Assembly (NCBI GenBank): GCA_963755075.1
Contig: CAVWKL010000288.1
Coordinates: 1-19,772, forward strand
Direction of reading: 5' to 3'
Origin: Roseiarcus sp963755075
Lineage (GTDB): Bacteria; Pseudomonadota; Alphaproteobacteria; Rhizobiales; Beijerinckiaceae
DNA length: 19,772 bases
Made by a program: the position numbers and the translations under genes. Below are positions 13,735-19,772 of the stretch, one piece after another; within the stretch, counting starts at the first letter, position 1, and each line of letters opens with the position of its first letter. The notes below the pieces were generated by a model, which was not told the DNA's origin, ran no database searches, and worked only from the letters and a program-made list of their open reading frames with translations.

Positions 13735-15195
13735 CTAGGGGCGTCGCGGCGGCCGCTGGCCGCTCGGCTTGCCGCCGCGCGGCGGCGAGCGGCCTTCGCC
13801 CGAAGGAGGAGGACGTTTGCCAAACGGCCTGCCGCCGGCTCGCGACGGCCCGCGGCCCTCGCCGGAGGATGCGCGCTTCTCGAACGCCTTGCCCTCGCCG
13901 CGCGGCGGAAAGCGGCCTTCGCCCGAGGGCGGGAGCTTGCCCCCTTCTCGCGACGGCGGCCGACCTTCGACGCGTTCGGCGCGCTTGTCGGAAGGCTTGC
14001 CGCCGCGTCGATCGCGGCCCGCCGATTCGCCGCGTTCCTCTCTGCGCTCGGCGCTCTTGTGGCGCGAGCGCTCGCGCCGCGCGGTCTCGGCGGCGCGCCG
14101 GCGCAATTCCTCCGGCGTCGCCACGATCCGCTCGACCTTGATCATGCGGCCCTTGCGGTCGCTCGTGGCGCTGCGTTCGATGCGCTTGCGCGGACCGCCC
14201 GCGTCCGCCGCAATCTCGGCGCGCAACGCGGAAACATGCTTGCGTTTGCGCGGCGCCTGCGAGGGTTCGGCCTCGCGTTTCGTCTCGACGGCGCCGCTTG
14301 CCGCGCGACCGGCGCGGTCGGACCGTTCGCGGCCGCCCGCCCAGCGCCGTTCGGCGCGCTTGGGCGCGGGCGGCGGCGGCGCAAGCTCGGCGCGGTCGAC
14401 GATCTCGGCGTCGAAATTGACGCCCGCTTCCCGCGCGAGCTTGCCGCCGAGTTGGTCGCGCAGGACGCGGGTGCGCACTTCCGCGACCTCGCCCTCGGCG
14501 AGATCGCCGAGCTCGAAGGGTCCAAACGAGACGCGGATCAGCCGGTTGACCGAAAGCCCGAGATGTTCGAGGACGCGCTTGATTTCGCGATTCTTGCCCT
14601 CGCGCAGGCCCATCATGATCCAGACGTTGGAGCCCTGTTCGCGCTCGAGCCGCGCTTCGATGCCGGCGTAATGAACGCCTTCGATCGTCACGCCTTCGCG
14701 CAGCGCGTCGAGCCGGACCTGCTCGATCGCGCCGTGCGCGCGCACCCGATAGCGGCGCAGCCAGGCGGTGGCGGGCAACTCGAGCACGCGCGCCAGGCCG
14801 CCGTCGTTGGTGAGCAGGATCAGCCCTTCGGTGTTGATGTCGAGCCGACCGACCGCGACGACGCGCGGCAGATCCTCGGGCAGGGAGTCGAAAATCGTCG
14901 GCCGCCCCTCGGGATCGCGCGCGGTCGTCACCAAGCCGCGCGACTTGTGAAAGAGGAAGAGCCGGGTGCGCTCGGCCTCCTTGAGGCGTTGCCCGTCGAC
15001 GCGGACGTCGTCCTCGGCGCTGACGTTGAAAGCCGGACTTTCCAGGATCGCGCCGTTGACGCTGACGCGCCCGGCGAGAATCCAACCCTCGGCGTCGCGG
15101 CGCGAGCACAGGCCGGCGCGCGCCATGACCTTGGCGATGCGCTGACCTTCCCGCGTTGGCTTCGGCGGCGCGGCGGCGGAGATGGTTTCGTTCAT
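13735..15195 (-). CDS. rluB: rRNA pseudouridine synthase RluB-type with long disordered tail
   Basis: 486-residue pseudouridine synthase of the RsuA/RluB/E/F family, acting on rRNA (RluB modifies U2605 of 23S rRNA in E. coli). An N-terminal S4 RNA-binding domain (about 18-64, AKVMARAGLCSRRDAEGWI) precedes the catalytic domain, with GRLDINTEGLILLTNDG and catalytic Asp119. The enzyme core ends near residue 255. A tail of about 230 residues follows, rich in Arg, Lys, Gly, Pro and Ser, with near-repeats such as PSGEGR and PPRGEGK. The start is ATG 15195 (MNETISAAAPPKPTRE) with GAGG just upstream. It is divergent from tadA. The RluB name rests on family type; RluE/F-like specificity cannot be excluded. 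Confidence 0.93.
   Translation of the reverse strand: MNETISAAAPPKPTREGQRIAKVMARAGLCSRRDAEGWILAGRVSVNGAILESPAFNVSAEDDVRVDGQRLKEAERTRLFLFHKSRGLVTTARDPEGRPTIFDSLPEDLPRVVAVGRLDINTEGLILLTNDGGLARVLELPATAWLRRYRVRAHGAIEQVRLDALREGVTIEGVHYAGIEARLEREQGSNVWIMMGLREGKNREIKRVLEHLGLSVNRLIRVSFGPFELGDLAEGEVAEVRTRVLRDQLGGKLAREAGVNFDAEIVDRAELAPPPPAPKRAERRWAGGRERSDRAGRAASGAVETKREAEPSQAPRKRKHVSALRAEIAADAGGPRKRIERSATSDRKGRMIKVERIVATPEELRRRAAETARRERSRHKSAERREERGESAGRDRRGGKPSDKRAERVEGRPPSREGGKLPPSGEGRFPPRGEGKAFEKRASSGEGRGPSRAGGRPFGKRPPPSGEGRSPPRGGKPSGQRPPRRP
13741..14000. repeat. Degenerate tandem repeats encoding the RluB tail
   Basis: On the plus strand the unit gcggccttcgcccga recurs (near 13789 and 13911, with degenerate relatives between and after), matching the protein near-repeats PSGEGR, SSGEGR and PPRGEGK. 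Unit lengths vary, so this looks like slippage-driven expansion of a low-complexity coding tail. Confidence 0.6.
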
Positions 15196-15273
15196 GGCCT
15201 CGTCTTGCTTTGCGGATCGCAGTGTCCTAGCAGCTTGCCGCGCCCCTGTCGCGAGGCGCGAGGAGCCGCGCAC

Positions 15274-15720
15274 GTGGAGAACGACCCGATGAGCGTCGCT
15301 TTCGCCGAGGCGCGCGCCGCCGAACGGCGCGGCGAAGTTCCGGTCGGCGCCGCGCTGGCCTGCGACGGCAAGGTGATCGCCAGCGCGGGAAATCGCACCC
15401 GCAAGGACGCCGACCCGACCGCCCACGCGGAAATGCTCGCCATCCGCAAGGCCGCCGAACGCCTTGGGCGGACGCGCCTGACGAAATGCGATCTCTATGT
15501 GACCTTGGAGCCCTGCGCGATGTGCGCGGGCGCGATCAGTCACGCGCGGCTGCGCCGCCTCTATTACGCGGCCCCCGATCCCAAGGGCGGCGCAGTCGAG
15601 CACGGCCCGCGCTTCTTCTTCCAGCCGACTTGCCTGCACGCGCCGGAAACCTACGGAGGCATCCGCGAAAGCGAGGCGGCGGCGATGCTGAAGGGATTTT
15701 TCGCGGGAAAGCGCGAGTAA
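15274..15720 (+). CDS. tadA: tRNA-specific adenosine deaminase TadA
   Basis: 148-residue zinc deaminase that converts A34 to inosine in the tRNA-Arg(ACG) anticodon. HAEMLAIR provides the zinc ligand His51 and the proton-shuttling Glu53; LEPCAMCAGAI provides Cys81 and Cys84. The N-terminal EVPVGAALACDGKVIA and the later YYAAPDPKGGAVEHGPRFF segment match the family. I chose GTG 15274 because AGGAG lies 8 nt upstream; ATG 15289 (five codons later) is possible. It is divergent from rluB across a 78-bp gap and ends 21 bp before the convergent Trm112-family gene. Confidence 0.95.
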   Translation: MENDPMSVAFAEARAAERRGEVPVGAALACDGKVIASAGNRTRKDADPTAHAEMLAIRKAAERLGRTRLTKCDLYVTLEPCAMCAGAISHARLRRLYYAAPDPKGGAVEHGPRFFFQPTCLHAPETYGGIRESEAAAMLKGFFAGKRE

Positions 15721-15741
15721 TGCGCCGGCTGGCGCTTGGCC

Positions 15742-15969
15742 TCACTCCTCCAGCCGCCGCGCCTCCTCAGGCAACATGATCGGAACGCCGTCGCGGATGG
15801 GATAGGCGAGCTTGGCCGCGCGGGAGATCAACTCCTGTCGCTCCGCGTCGTAGCTCAACGTCGCCCGCGTCAACGGGCAGACGAGGATTTCGAGCAGCCG
15901 CGGATCGATGCGCGTCGGCTCTGGCGGGACCGGCGAGGCGACGGGCAAGGCGGAATCCGGCTCGGTCAT
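15742..15969 (-). CDS. Trm112/UPF0434 family protein
   Basis: 75-residue protein of the Trm112-like UPF0434 (YcaR) family. The signature is ILVCPLTRATLSYD followed by ELISRAAKLAYPIRDGVPIM and LPEEAR. Only one cysteine is present, so it does not form the classical four-cysteine zinc site of eukaryotic Trm112. Family members may act as activators of methyltransferases; the partner here is unknown. About 20 N-terminal residues (MTEPDSALPVASPVPPEPTR) are Pro-rich and probably flexible. Confidence 0.93.
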   Translation of the reverse strand: MTEPDSALPVASPVPPEPTRIDPRLLEILVCPLTRATLSYDAERQELISRAAKLAYPIRDGVPIMLPEEARRLEE

Positions 15970-16009
15970 GGCGAAGTTCTCAAGTTGTTACGGCTCCGGC
16001 CGCGCGGCT

Positions 16010-16017
16010 GATATAGC
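16010..16017 (-). promoter_or_regulatory. Possible extended -10 element for the Trm112-family gene
   Basis: On the minus strand the gap upstream of the Trm112-family gene reads TGCTATATC, which contains a TGn-extended -10-like element. No good -35 hexamer is found 17 nt upstream (ACGTAA), so support is weak. Confidence 0.25.
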
Positions 16018-16047
16018 ATTTCGGCCGAGATTTTACGTGCGCAGAGC

Positions 16048-16449
16048 CTATGGCGCGAGCCGATCGAGGGTCGTCCGCATCGCCGCCATCCCCACGTCAA
16101 TCGCCGCCGCGATCGCGCCGGCCAGCGAATCGGGCAGGAAGTCGGCGATCCACACGATTCTCGCGCCGCCTCCCGCGCCCGCGAACACCTGAACCGAGGC
16201 GTTGTAATGCGTGGCGCGGCCGCCTTCGGCGGACCAGACGAGGCGGCGCGCTTGCGCGTCGAGGCTCACGATCGGTTCGCGCAGAATCGCGCCGTTGGCG
16301 AAGGTCACGATCCGCGCGCCGGGTTCGAGGCGCGTGTCGACCACGAATCCGGGCACGAGGCGCGAATGCAAGGCGCCGATGTCGGCGATCGCCGCCCACG
16401 CGTCTGCCGGCCGAGCCTTCGTCGCGATCTCCCTCGTAACAGAAGCCAT
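16048..16449 (-). CDS. SRPBCC (START/polyketide-cyclase-like) protein
   Basis: 133-residue SRPBCC-fold protein with a hydrophobic ligand pocket. The N-terminal strand and helix (SVTREIATKARPADAWAAIA) are followed by the strand pair GARIVTFANGAILREPIVSL and LVWSAEGGRATHYNASVQVF; a long C-terminal helix closes the fold (AIAAAIDVGMAAMRTTLDRL). Ligand and reaction are unknown; relatives include polyketide cyclases and lipid carriers. It starts 5 bp after the VOC stop. Its ribosome-binding site AAGGAG lies inside the end of that gene, so the two form an operon. Confidence 0.87.
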   Translation of the reverse strand: MASVTREIATKARPADAWAAIADIGALHSRLVPGFVVDTRLEPGARIVTFANGAILREPIVSLDAQARRLVWSAEGGRATHYNASVQVFAGAGGGARIVWIADFLPDSLAGAIAAAIDVGMAAMRTTLDRLAP

Positions 16450-16454
16450 GACGC

Positions 16455-16832
16455 TCAACGCTCCTTGTTGCAGTAGGCCTCGATCCGATAACCGTCGGGA
16501 TCGGCGACGAACGCGGCGAAATAGTTGCGGCCGTAGTCCTCGCGCAGACCCGGCGCGCCATTGTCGCGCCCGCCGGCGGCGAGCGCCGCGGCGTGGAATT
16601 CGCTGACGCTTCGCCGCGTCGGCGCGACAAAGCAAAAGTGCAGACCCGATCTTGGATCGGCGGGGACCGGGCATTCGCTGGCGAGCAGCCAGAACGCGGC
16701 GTTGTCTTTGCCGTATCCGAGCGAGGAGTCGCCCGGGCTGAGGCATCGATAGCCCAGCGGCTGCAGCGTCGCGTCATAGAAGCGCTTGGCGGCGGCGATG
16801 TCGCGGACGCCGATCGAGAGGTGATCGAGCAT
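16455..16832 (-). CDS. VOC-family (glyoxalase/bleomycin-resistance fold) protein
   Basis: 125-residue vicinal-oxygen-chelate protein: MLDHLSIGVRDIAAAKRFYD at the start, LHFCFVAPTRRSVSEFHAAA in the middle and YFAAFVADPDGYRIEAYCNK at the end. His4 and a Glu near the C-terminus (in YRIEAYC) fit two of the metal-ligand positions used in the family, so a metal-dependent lyase, dioxygenase or epimerase-type reaction is possible. AAGGGAG lies 8 nt before ATG 16832. It is first in an operon with the SRPBCC gene and is divergent from the AraC regulator 107 bp away. Confidence 0.9.
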   Translation of the reverse strand: MLDHLSIGVRDIAAAKRFYDATLQPLGYRCLSPGDSSLGYGKDNAAFWLLASECPVPADPRSGLHFCFVAPTRRSVSEFHAAALAAGGRDNGAPGLREDYGRNYFAAFVADPDGYRIEAYCNKER

Positions 16833-16939
16833 AGGCAGGCTCCCTTCAGTTTGCGCGGCGCCTGTCGTCGCGCCGCCGTTGGACCCAGGATGGGCCAGCT
16901 CGACTTTCGAGGCTTGGGGAAAATTGCTATCTTGAGGGG

Positions 16940-17815
16940 ATGCCGACGGTTACGCAGCGAGGCCCCGACGCTCGCGCCGTGCCGCGCCCGGGTGCGCCGC
17001 GCGTGCGCGCTATCGCCTCCGGCGAGGGCTGGAGCGTCAGCGAGTTTCTCTGCGGCGCCGGGCCGTCAGACCGGCCGTTCGAGGAGCGGCACGACGGCTA
17101 TTCGATCGCCGCCGTGGTCGAGGGCTCGTTCACCTACAGAAGCGACGGCGGCGAGACGTTTCTCCATCCCGGCGCGCTGCTGCTCGGCAATCACGGCCGC
17201 TGCTTTGCCTGCGCCCACGACCACGGGGTCGGGGACCGCTGCGTCGGCTTCAACTTCGCGCCCGAGACTTTCGAGGAAATCGCGGCGAGCGCGGCGGGCC
17301 CGGGCCGCTATCGCTTTGGCGTGAATGCGACGCCGGCGGGCCGCGCGCTGACGCCGATCGTCGCGGCCGCGGAGGCGATCGCGCGCCAACGCGCCCCGCT
17401 GCGCCTCGAGGAAAGCGTGCTTCGGCTCGCCGCGCGCGTCATCGCCGCGGTATCGGGCCATGTCGCGACGCCAGCGCGCGCCAGCCCGCGCGAAACCCGG
17501 CGCGTTGCGGACGCTCTGCGCTGTATCGACGAGCGCGCCGCCGAGCCGCTCGATCTCGCCGCGCTCGCTGGCGTCGCGCGCATGAGCAAATACCACTTCC
17601 TGCGCGTCTTCCGGCGCGTTGTCGGAACGACGCCCTATCAGGCCGTGCTCGACGCGAGAATGCGGCGCGCGGCGGTTCGCCTGCGGGCTTCCTCCGACAC
17701 GATCGCGGCGATCGCCTTCGAGGCCGGCTTCGGCGATCTCTCGACTTTCAACCACCGTTTTCGCGACGTCTTCGGGGTCAGCCCCTCGGCCTACCGAACC
17801 CCCGACGCCCATTGA
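16940..17815 (+). CDS. AraC-family transcriptional regulator
   Basis: 291-residue regulator. The C-terminus holds two helix-turn-helix motifs (about 206-227, LAALAGVARMSKYHFLRVF; and 254-277, TIAAIAFEAGFGDLSTFNHR) and ends VSPSAYR, as usual for AraC/XylS. The N-terminal half is a cupin-like sensor domain (SIAAVVEGSFTYRSDGGETF, LHPGALLLGNHG). It contains a Cys/His cluster, CFACAHDHGVGDRC (Cys88, Cys91, His93, His95, Cys101), which could bind metal or sense redox or an electrophile. GAGGGG precedes ATG 16940. Divergent placement suggests it controls the VOC-SRPBCC operon and itself. The inducer is unknown. Confidence 0.93.
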   Translation: MPTVTQRGPDARAVPRPGAPRVRAIASGEGWSVSEFLCGAGPSDRPFEERHDGYSIAAVVEGSFTYRSDGGETFLHPGALLLGNHGRCFACAHDHGVGDRCVGFNFAPETFEEIAASAAGPGRYRFGVNATPAGRALTPIVAAAEAIARQRAPLRLEESVLRLAARVIAAVSGHVATPARASPRETRRVADALRCIDERAAEPLDLAALAGVARMSKYHFLRVFRRVVGTTPYQAVLDARMRRAAVRLRASSDTIAAIAFEAGFGDLSTFNHRFRDVFGVSPSAYRTPDAH

Positions 17816-17817
17816 CG

Positions 17818-17830
17818 GGCGCCGCGCGCC
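17818..17830. terminator. Short hairpin between convergent araC-family gene and serA
   Basis: GGCGC-CGC-GCGCC forms a 5-bp stem in the 19-bp gap between the two stop codons, followed on the plus strand by GGTTT. It could be a weak bidirectional terminator. The T-run is too short for confidence. Confidence 0.25.
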
Positions 17831-17834
17831 GGTT

Positions 17835-19415
17835 TCAGAACCGCAGCGCTTTGGCCTGCTTCACGCCGGGGATCTCGCCGACCTTGGCGAGCACGGCGTC
17901 GGGCGCCGGGCCGTCGATCGACACCAGCGCGATCGCCGAGCCGCCCTGCTGGTCGCGCCCGAGGGCGAAGGTCGCGATATTGACGCCGGCCTCGCCGAGC
18001 AGGCTGGCGAAGCGCCCGATGAAGCCCGGCTTGTCCTCGTTGGTGACGTAGATCATCGACGGCGTGAATTCGGCGTCGACCTTGATGCCCTTGATCGACA
18101 GGATGCGCGGCTTGCCGTCGTGGAACACGGTGCCGCCGACCGCGCGCTCCTGTTTTGCGGTGGTGACGGTGAGGGTGATGAAGCTTTCGTAGTCGCCGGC
18201 GACGGCGCGGGTCGCTTCCTCGATCACGATGCCGCGATGAGCGGCGACGGTCGGCGCGGAAACAACATTGATGTCGGCGAGCGAGGGCCTGAGCAGGCCG
18301 GCGATCGCCGCCGACGTCAACGCCTTGATCTTGAGCGCGGCGACTGCGCCCTCGTAGGCGATCGTCACCTTGGCGATCGGATCCTCGGTAAGTTGCCCGG
18401 CGAACGAGCCGAGGCCTTCCGCCAGCGCGATGAACGGCTTCAGGCGCGGCGCCTCCTCGGCGGTGATCGAGGGGAAATTGACCGCGTTGGCGATCGCGCC
18501 ACGCATCAAGTAGTCCGACATCTGCTCGGCCACCTGCAGCGCGACATTCTCCTGCGCCTCGTTGGTCGAAGCGCCCAGATGCGGCGTCGCCACCACGTTG
18601 GGATGGCCGAAAAGCGGGTTCTTGGTCGCCGGTTCCTCGACGAACACGTCGATCGCCGCGCCGGCGACGTGGCCGCTGTCGAGCGCGGCGCGCAACGCCG
18701 CCTCGTCGACCAGACCCCCGCGCGCGCAATTGATGATGCGCACGCCCTTCTTGGTCTTGGCGATCGCCTCGGCGGAGAGGATGTTCTTCGTCAGAGCCGT
18801 CATCGGCGTGTGCAGCGTGATGACGTCGGCGCGTTTCAGCAACGCCTCGAGCGGAACCTTCTCGACGCCGAGTTCCGCCGCGCGTTCTTCGCTGAGAAAC
18901 GGATCGTAGGCGACGACATGCATCTTGAGCCCGATGCCGCGCGAAGCGACGATCGAGCCGATATTGCCGCAGCCGATGACTCCCAACGTTTTGCCGGTCA
19001 GTTCGACGCCCATGAAACGGTTCTTTTCCCACTTGCCGGCCTGGGTCGAGGCGTCGGCGGCGGGAATCTGCCGCGCCAGCGCAAACATCAGCGCGATCGC
19101 GTGCTCGGCGGTGGTGATCGAATTGCCGAACGGCGTATTCATGACGATGACGCCGCGCGCGGTGGCGGCGGGAATGTCGACGTTGTCGACGCCGATGCCG
19201 GCGCGCCCGATCACCTTCAGCCTTTTGGCGTGTTCGAGCAGCTTGGCCGTCACCTTGGTCGCCGAACGAATCGCCAAGCCATCGTAGTCGCCGATGATCT
19301 TGGCGAGGTCTTCCTTGTCGAGGCCGGGCCTGACGTCGACGTCGACGCCGCGCTCCTTGAAGATGGCGACGGCGGCGGGGGAGAGTTTGTCGGAAATGAG
19401 AACGCGGGGAGCCAT
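17835..19415 (-). CDS. serA: D-3-phosphoglycerate dehydrogenase SerA
   Basis: 526-residue enzyme for the first committed step of serine synthesis, oxidising 3-phosphoglycerate with NAD+. The substrate domain begins MAPRVLISDKLSPAAVAIFK. The NAD domain has GCGNIG (148-153). Catalytic Arg232 (NCARGG), Glu261 (VEEP) and His279 (TPHLGAST) are present. After about residue 315 an intervening (ASB) domain and a C-terminal ACT domain (TPSMIYVTNEDKPGFIGRFA) follow, the long type often subject to serine inhibition. I chose ATG 19415 because relatives start MAPRVL, with AGGAA 8 nt upstream. An in-frame ATG at 19433 behind GGGAAGGG is possible. The usual serC neighbour is absent from the upstream side visible here. 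Confidence 0.97.
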   Translation of the reverse strand: MAPRVLISDKLSPAAVAIFKERGVDVDVRPGLDKEDLAKIIGDYDGLAIRSATKVTAKLLEHAKRLKVIGRAGIGVDNVDIPAATARGVIVMNTPFGNSITTAEHAIALMFALARQIPAADASTQAGKWEKNRFMGVELTGKTLGVIGCGNIGSIVASRGIGLKMHVVAYDPFLSEERAAELGVEKVPLEALLKRADVITLHTPMTALTKNILSAEAIAKTKKGVRIINCARGGLVDEAALRAALDSGHVAGAAIDVFVEEPATKNPLFGHPNVVATPHLGASTNEAQENVALQVAEQMSDYLMRGAIANAVNFPSITAEEAPRLKPFIALAEGLGSFAGQLTEDPIAKVTIAYEGAVAALKIKALTSAAIAGLLRPSLADINVVSAPTVAAHRGIVIEEATRAVAGDYESFITLTVTTAKQERAVGGTVFHDGKPRILSIKGIKVDAEFTPSMIYVTNEDKPGFIGRFASLLGEAGVNIATFALGRDQQGGSAIALVSIDGPAPDAVLAKVGEIPGVKQAKALRF

Positions 19416-19433
19416 GAGGGGATTCCTGTTCAT

Positions 19434-19500
19434 GCCCTTCCCTCTTGCGGGAGAAGGCGGCGCGAAGCGCCGAAAGAAGGGTCCGCGCGGGATGAGCCTC
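19434..19500. repeat. Hairpin-bearing intergenic repeat-like segment before serA
   Basis: On the plus strand it runs from CCCTTCCCTCTTGCGGGAGAAGG through the perfect hairpin CGGCGC-GAA-GCGCCG (19458-19472) to GCGGGATGAG. The plan resembles 4592-4684. It occupies the serA leader and abuts the point where DUF433 similarity ends. Confidence 0.45.
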
Positions 19501-19662
19501 CACGGCCAGCGCCCGGGAAACGGTAGGGAACCCCTCCAGGAAATCTTCGAGCGTATCCCCGCCTTCGAGATACTCGAAGAGCGTCTGGACAGGCACGCGC
19601 GTCCCTCTGAACACGGGCAGGCCGTGCATGGTTTCCGGGTCTACGAGGATCGCGTTTGACAC
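19495..19662 (-). pseudogene. DUF433 family (antitoxin-like) gene, C-terminus lost
   Basis: The first 50-odd residues are a clear DUF433 protein: VDPETMHGLPVFRGTRVPVQ, then TLFEYLEGGDTLEDFLEGFP and TVSRALAV. DUF433 proteins are about 75-80 residues and often act as antitoxins paired with a PIN-like DUF5615 toxin. After about 19500 the similarity stops and the frame runs, without a stop codon, through the repeat-like segment and into serA in a different frame as far as 17791. So the native C-terminus and stop have been replaced. No DUF5615 toxin gene is present. The start is probably GTG 19662; a TTG at 19680 is possible. It could still be translated as a run-on product, but that seems unlikely to be functional. 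Confidence 0.7.
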
Positions 19663-19708
19663 GTCTTTATTGTGCCTCAACGCCGCCCGAGGCGCATCCC
19701 GGCCGTCA

Positions 19709-19726
19709 CTGCTATCCTGATAACAG
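19709..19726. promoter_or_regulatory. Imperfect palindrome in a divergent gap
   Basis: CTGCTATC and GATAACAG form an 8-bp inverted repeat with one mismatch and a 2-nt centre. It lies between the DUF433 remnant (minus strand) and the putative plus-strand start at 19752. This is a possible operator; no regulator is identified. Confidence 0.3.
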
Positions 19727-19751
19727 CAACGTTTTCCCCTGGGATACTCTC

Positions 19752-19772
19752 TTGAAAATTGGATTCGTAAGC
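19752..19772 (+). CDS. Possible start of a plus-strand gene (cut by window edge)
   Basis: TTG at 19752 opens a frame reading MKIGFVS to the end of the window, a common opening for glycosyltransferase-like and other Rossmann-fold proteins. Seven codons are too few to assign a function. All seven (such as AAA, ATT, GGA and GTA) are less GC-biased than those of the neighbouring genes. GGGAT lies upstream as a weak ribosome-binding site. It may not be a gene. Confidence 0.3.

Noticed and set aside
13009..15720. A 903-codon plus-strand open frame ending in TadA
   Set aside because: Only the last 148 codons match a family. The remainder mirrors rsmD and rluB.
17200..17242. Heme c attachment motif in the AraC protein
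   Set aside because: The sequence is CFACAH, not CxxCH, and the protein is cytosolic.

Overview
The window is GC-rich DNA, and most third codon positions are G or C. Gene content and order point to an alphaproteobacterium of the Hyphomicrobiales (Rhizobiales). The support is: an alphaproteobacterial-type FabI; a long minus-strand run rluB-rsmD-regulator-M16-M16-mutL; tadA divergent from rluB; an endonuclease-type MutL; a DUF3297 protein; and a SerA of about 526 residues. A Beijerinckiaceae/Methylocystaceae-like host is my guess from memory of protein similarity. It is not shown by the sequence.

Layout. 1-503: fabI, minus strand, cut by the window edge. 684-2120: a divergent ECF-like sigma factor overlapping a membrane anti-sigma-factor-like gene, which carries an apparent +1 frameshift. 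2153-3536: an M17 leucyl aminopeptidase, minus strand, also with an apparent +1 frameshift. 3673-6184, plus strand: a TPR lipoprotein (TadD-like), a TauE/SafE (TSUP) permease, rpsT and a DUF3297 protein. 6204-7175: a PLP-dependent threonine/serine dehydratase, minus strand. 7383-7748: an EhpR-like VOC protein. 7757-15195: a 7.4-kb minus-strand run, read as rluB, rsmD, a WYL/YafY regulator, a catalytic M16 peptidase, its non-catalytic M16 partner and mutL. 15274-15720: tadA, plus strand. 15742-15969: a Trm112/UPF0434 protein, minus strand. 16048-17815: a two-gene VOC + SRPBCC operon facing a divergent AraC regulator. 17835-19415: serA. 19495-19662: the remains of a DUF433 (antitoxin-like) gene. 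19752-end: a possible new plus-strand gene with AT-richer codons.

How the genes relate. Most are housekeeping: fatty acid synthesis, translation and tRNA/rRNA modification, mismatch repair, proteolysis and serine synthesis. Three local regulatory arrangements stand out: the sigma/anti-sigma pair with a GTGA start/stop overlap, the AraC/VOC/SRPBCC module, and the WYL regulator upstream of the M16 pair. Three genes look damaged. Two adjacent ones (anti-sigma, aminopeptidase) are each restored by removing a single base. The third (DUF433) loses its C-terminus where a hairpin-bearing intergenic sequence begins.

I saw no tRNA, rRNA, CRISPR array, insertion sequence or phage gene. No gene-free stretch exceeds 300 bases. 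I did not find a convincing undescribed system. The best leads are the AraC module with its Cys/His cluster, the repeat-truncated DUF433 gene and the compact cis-regulatory patterns listed below.
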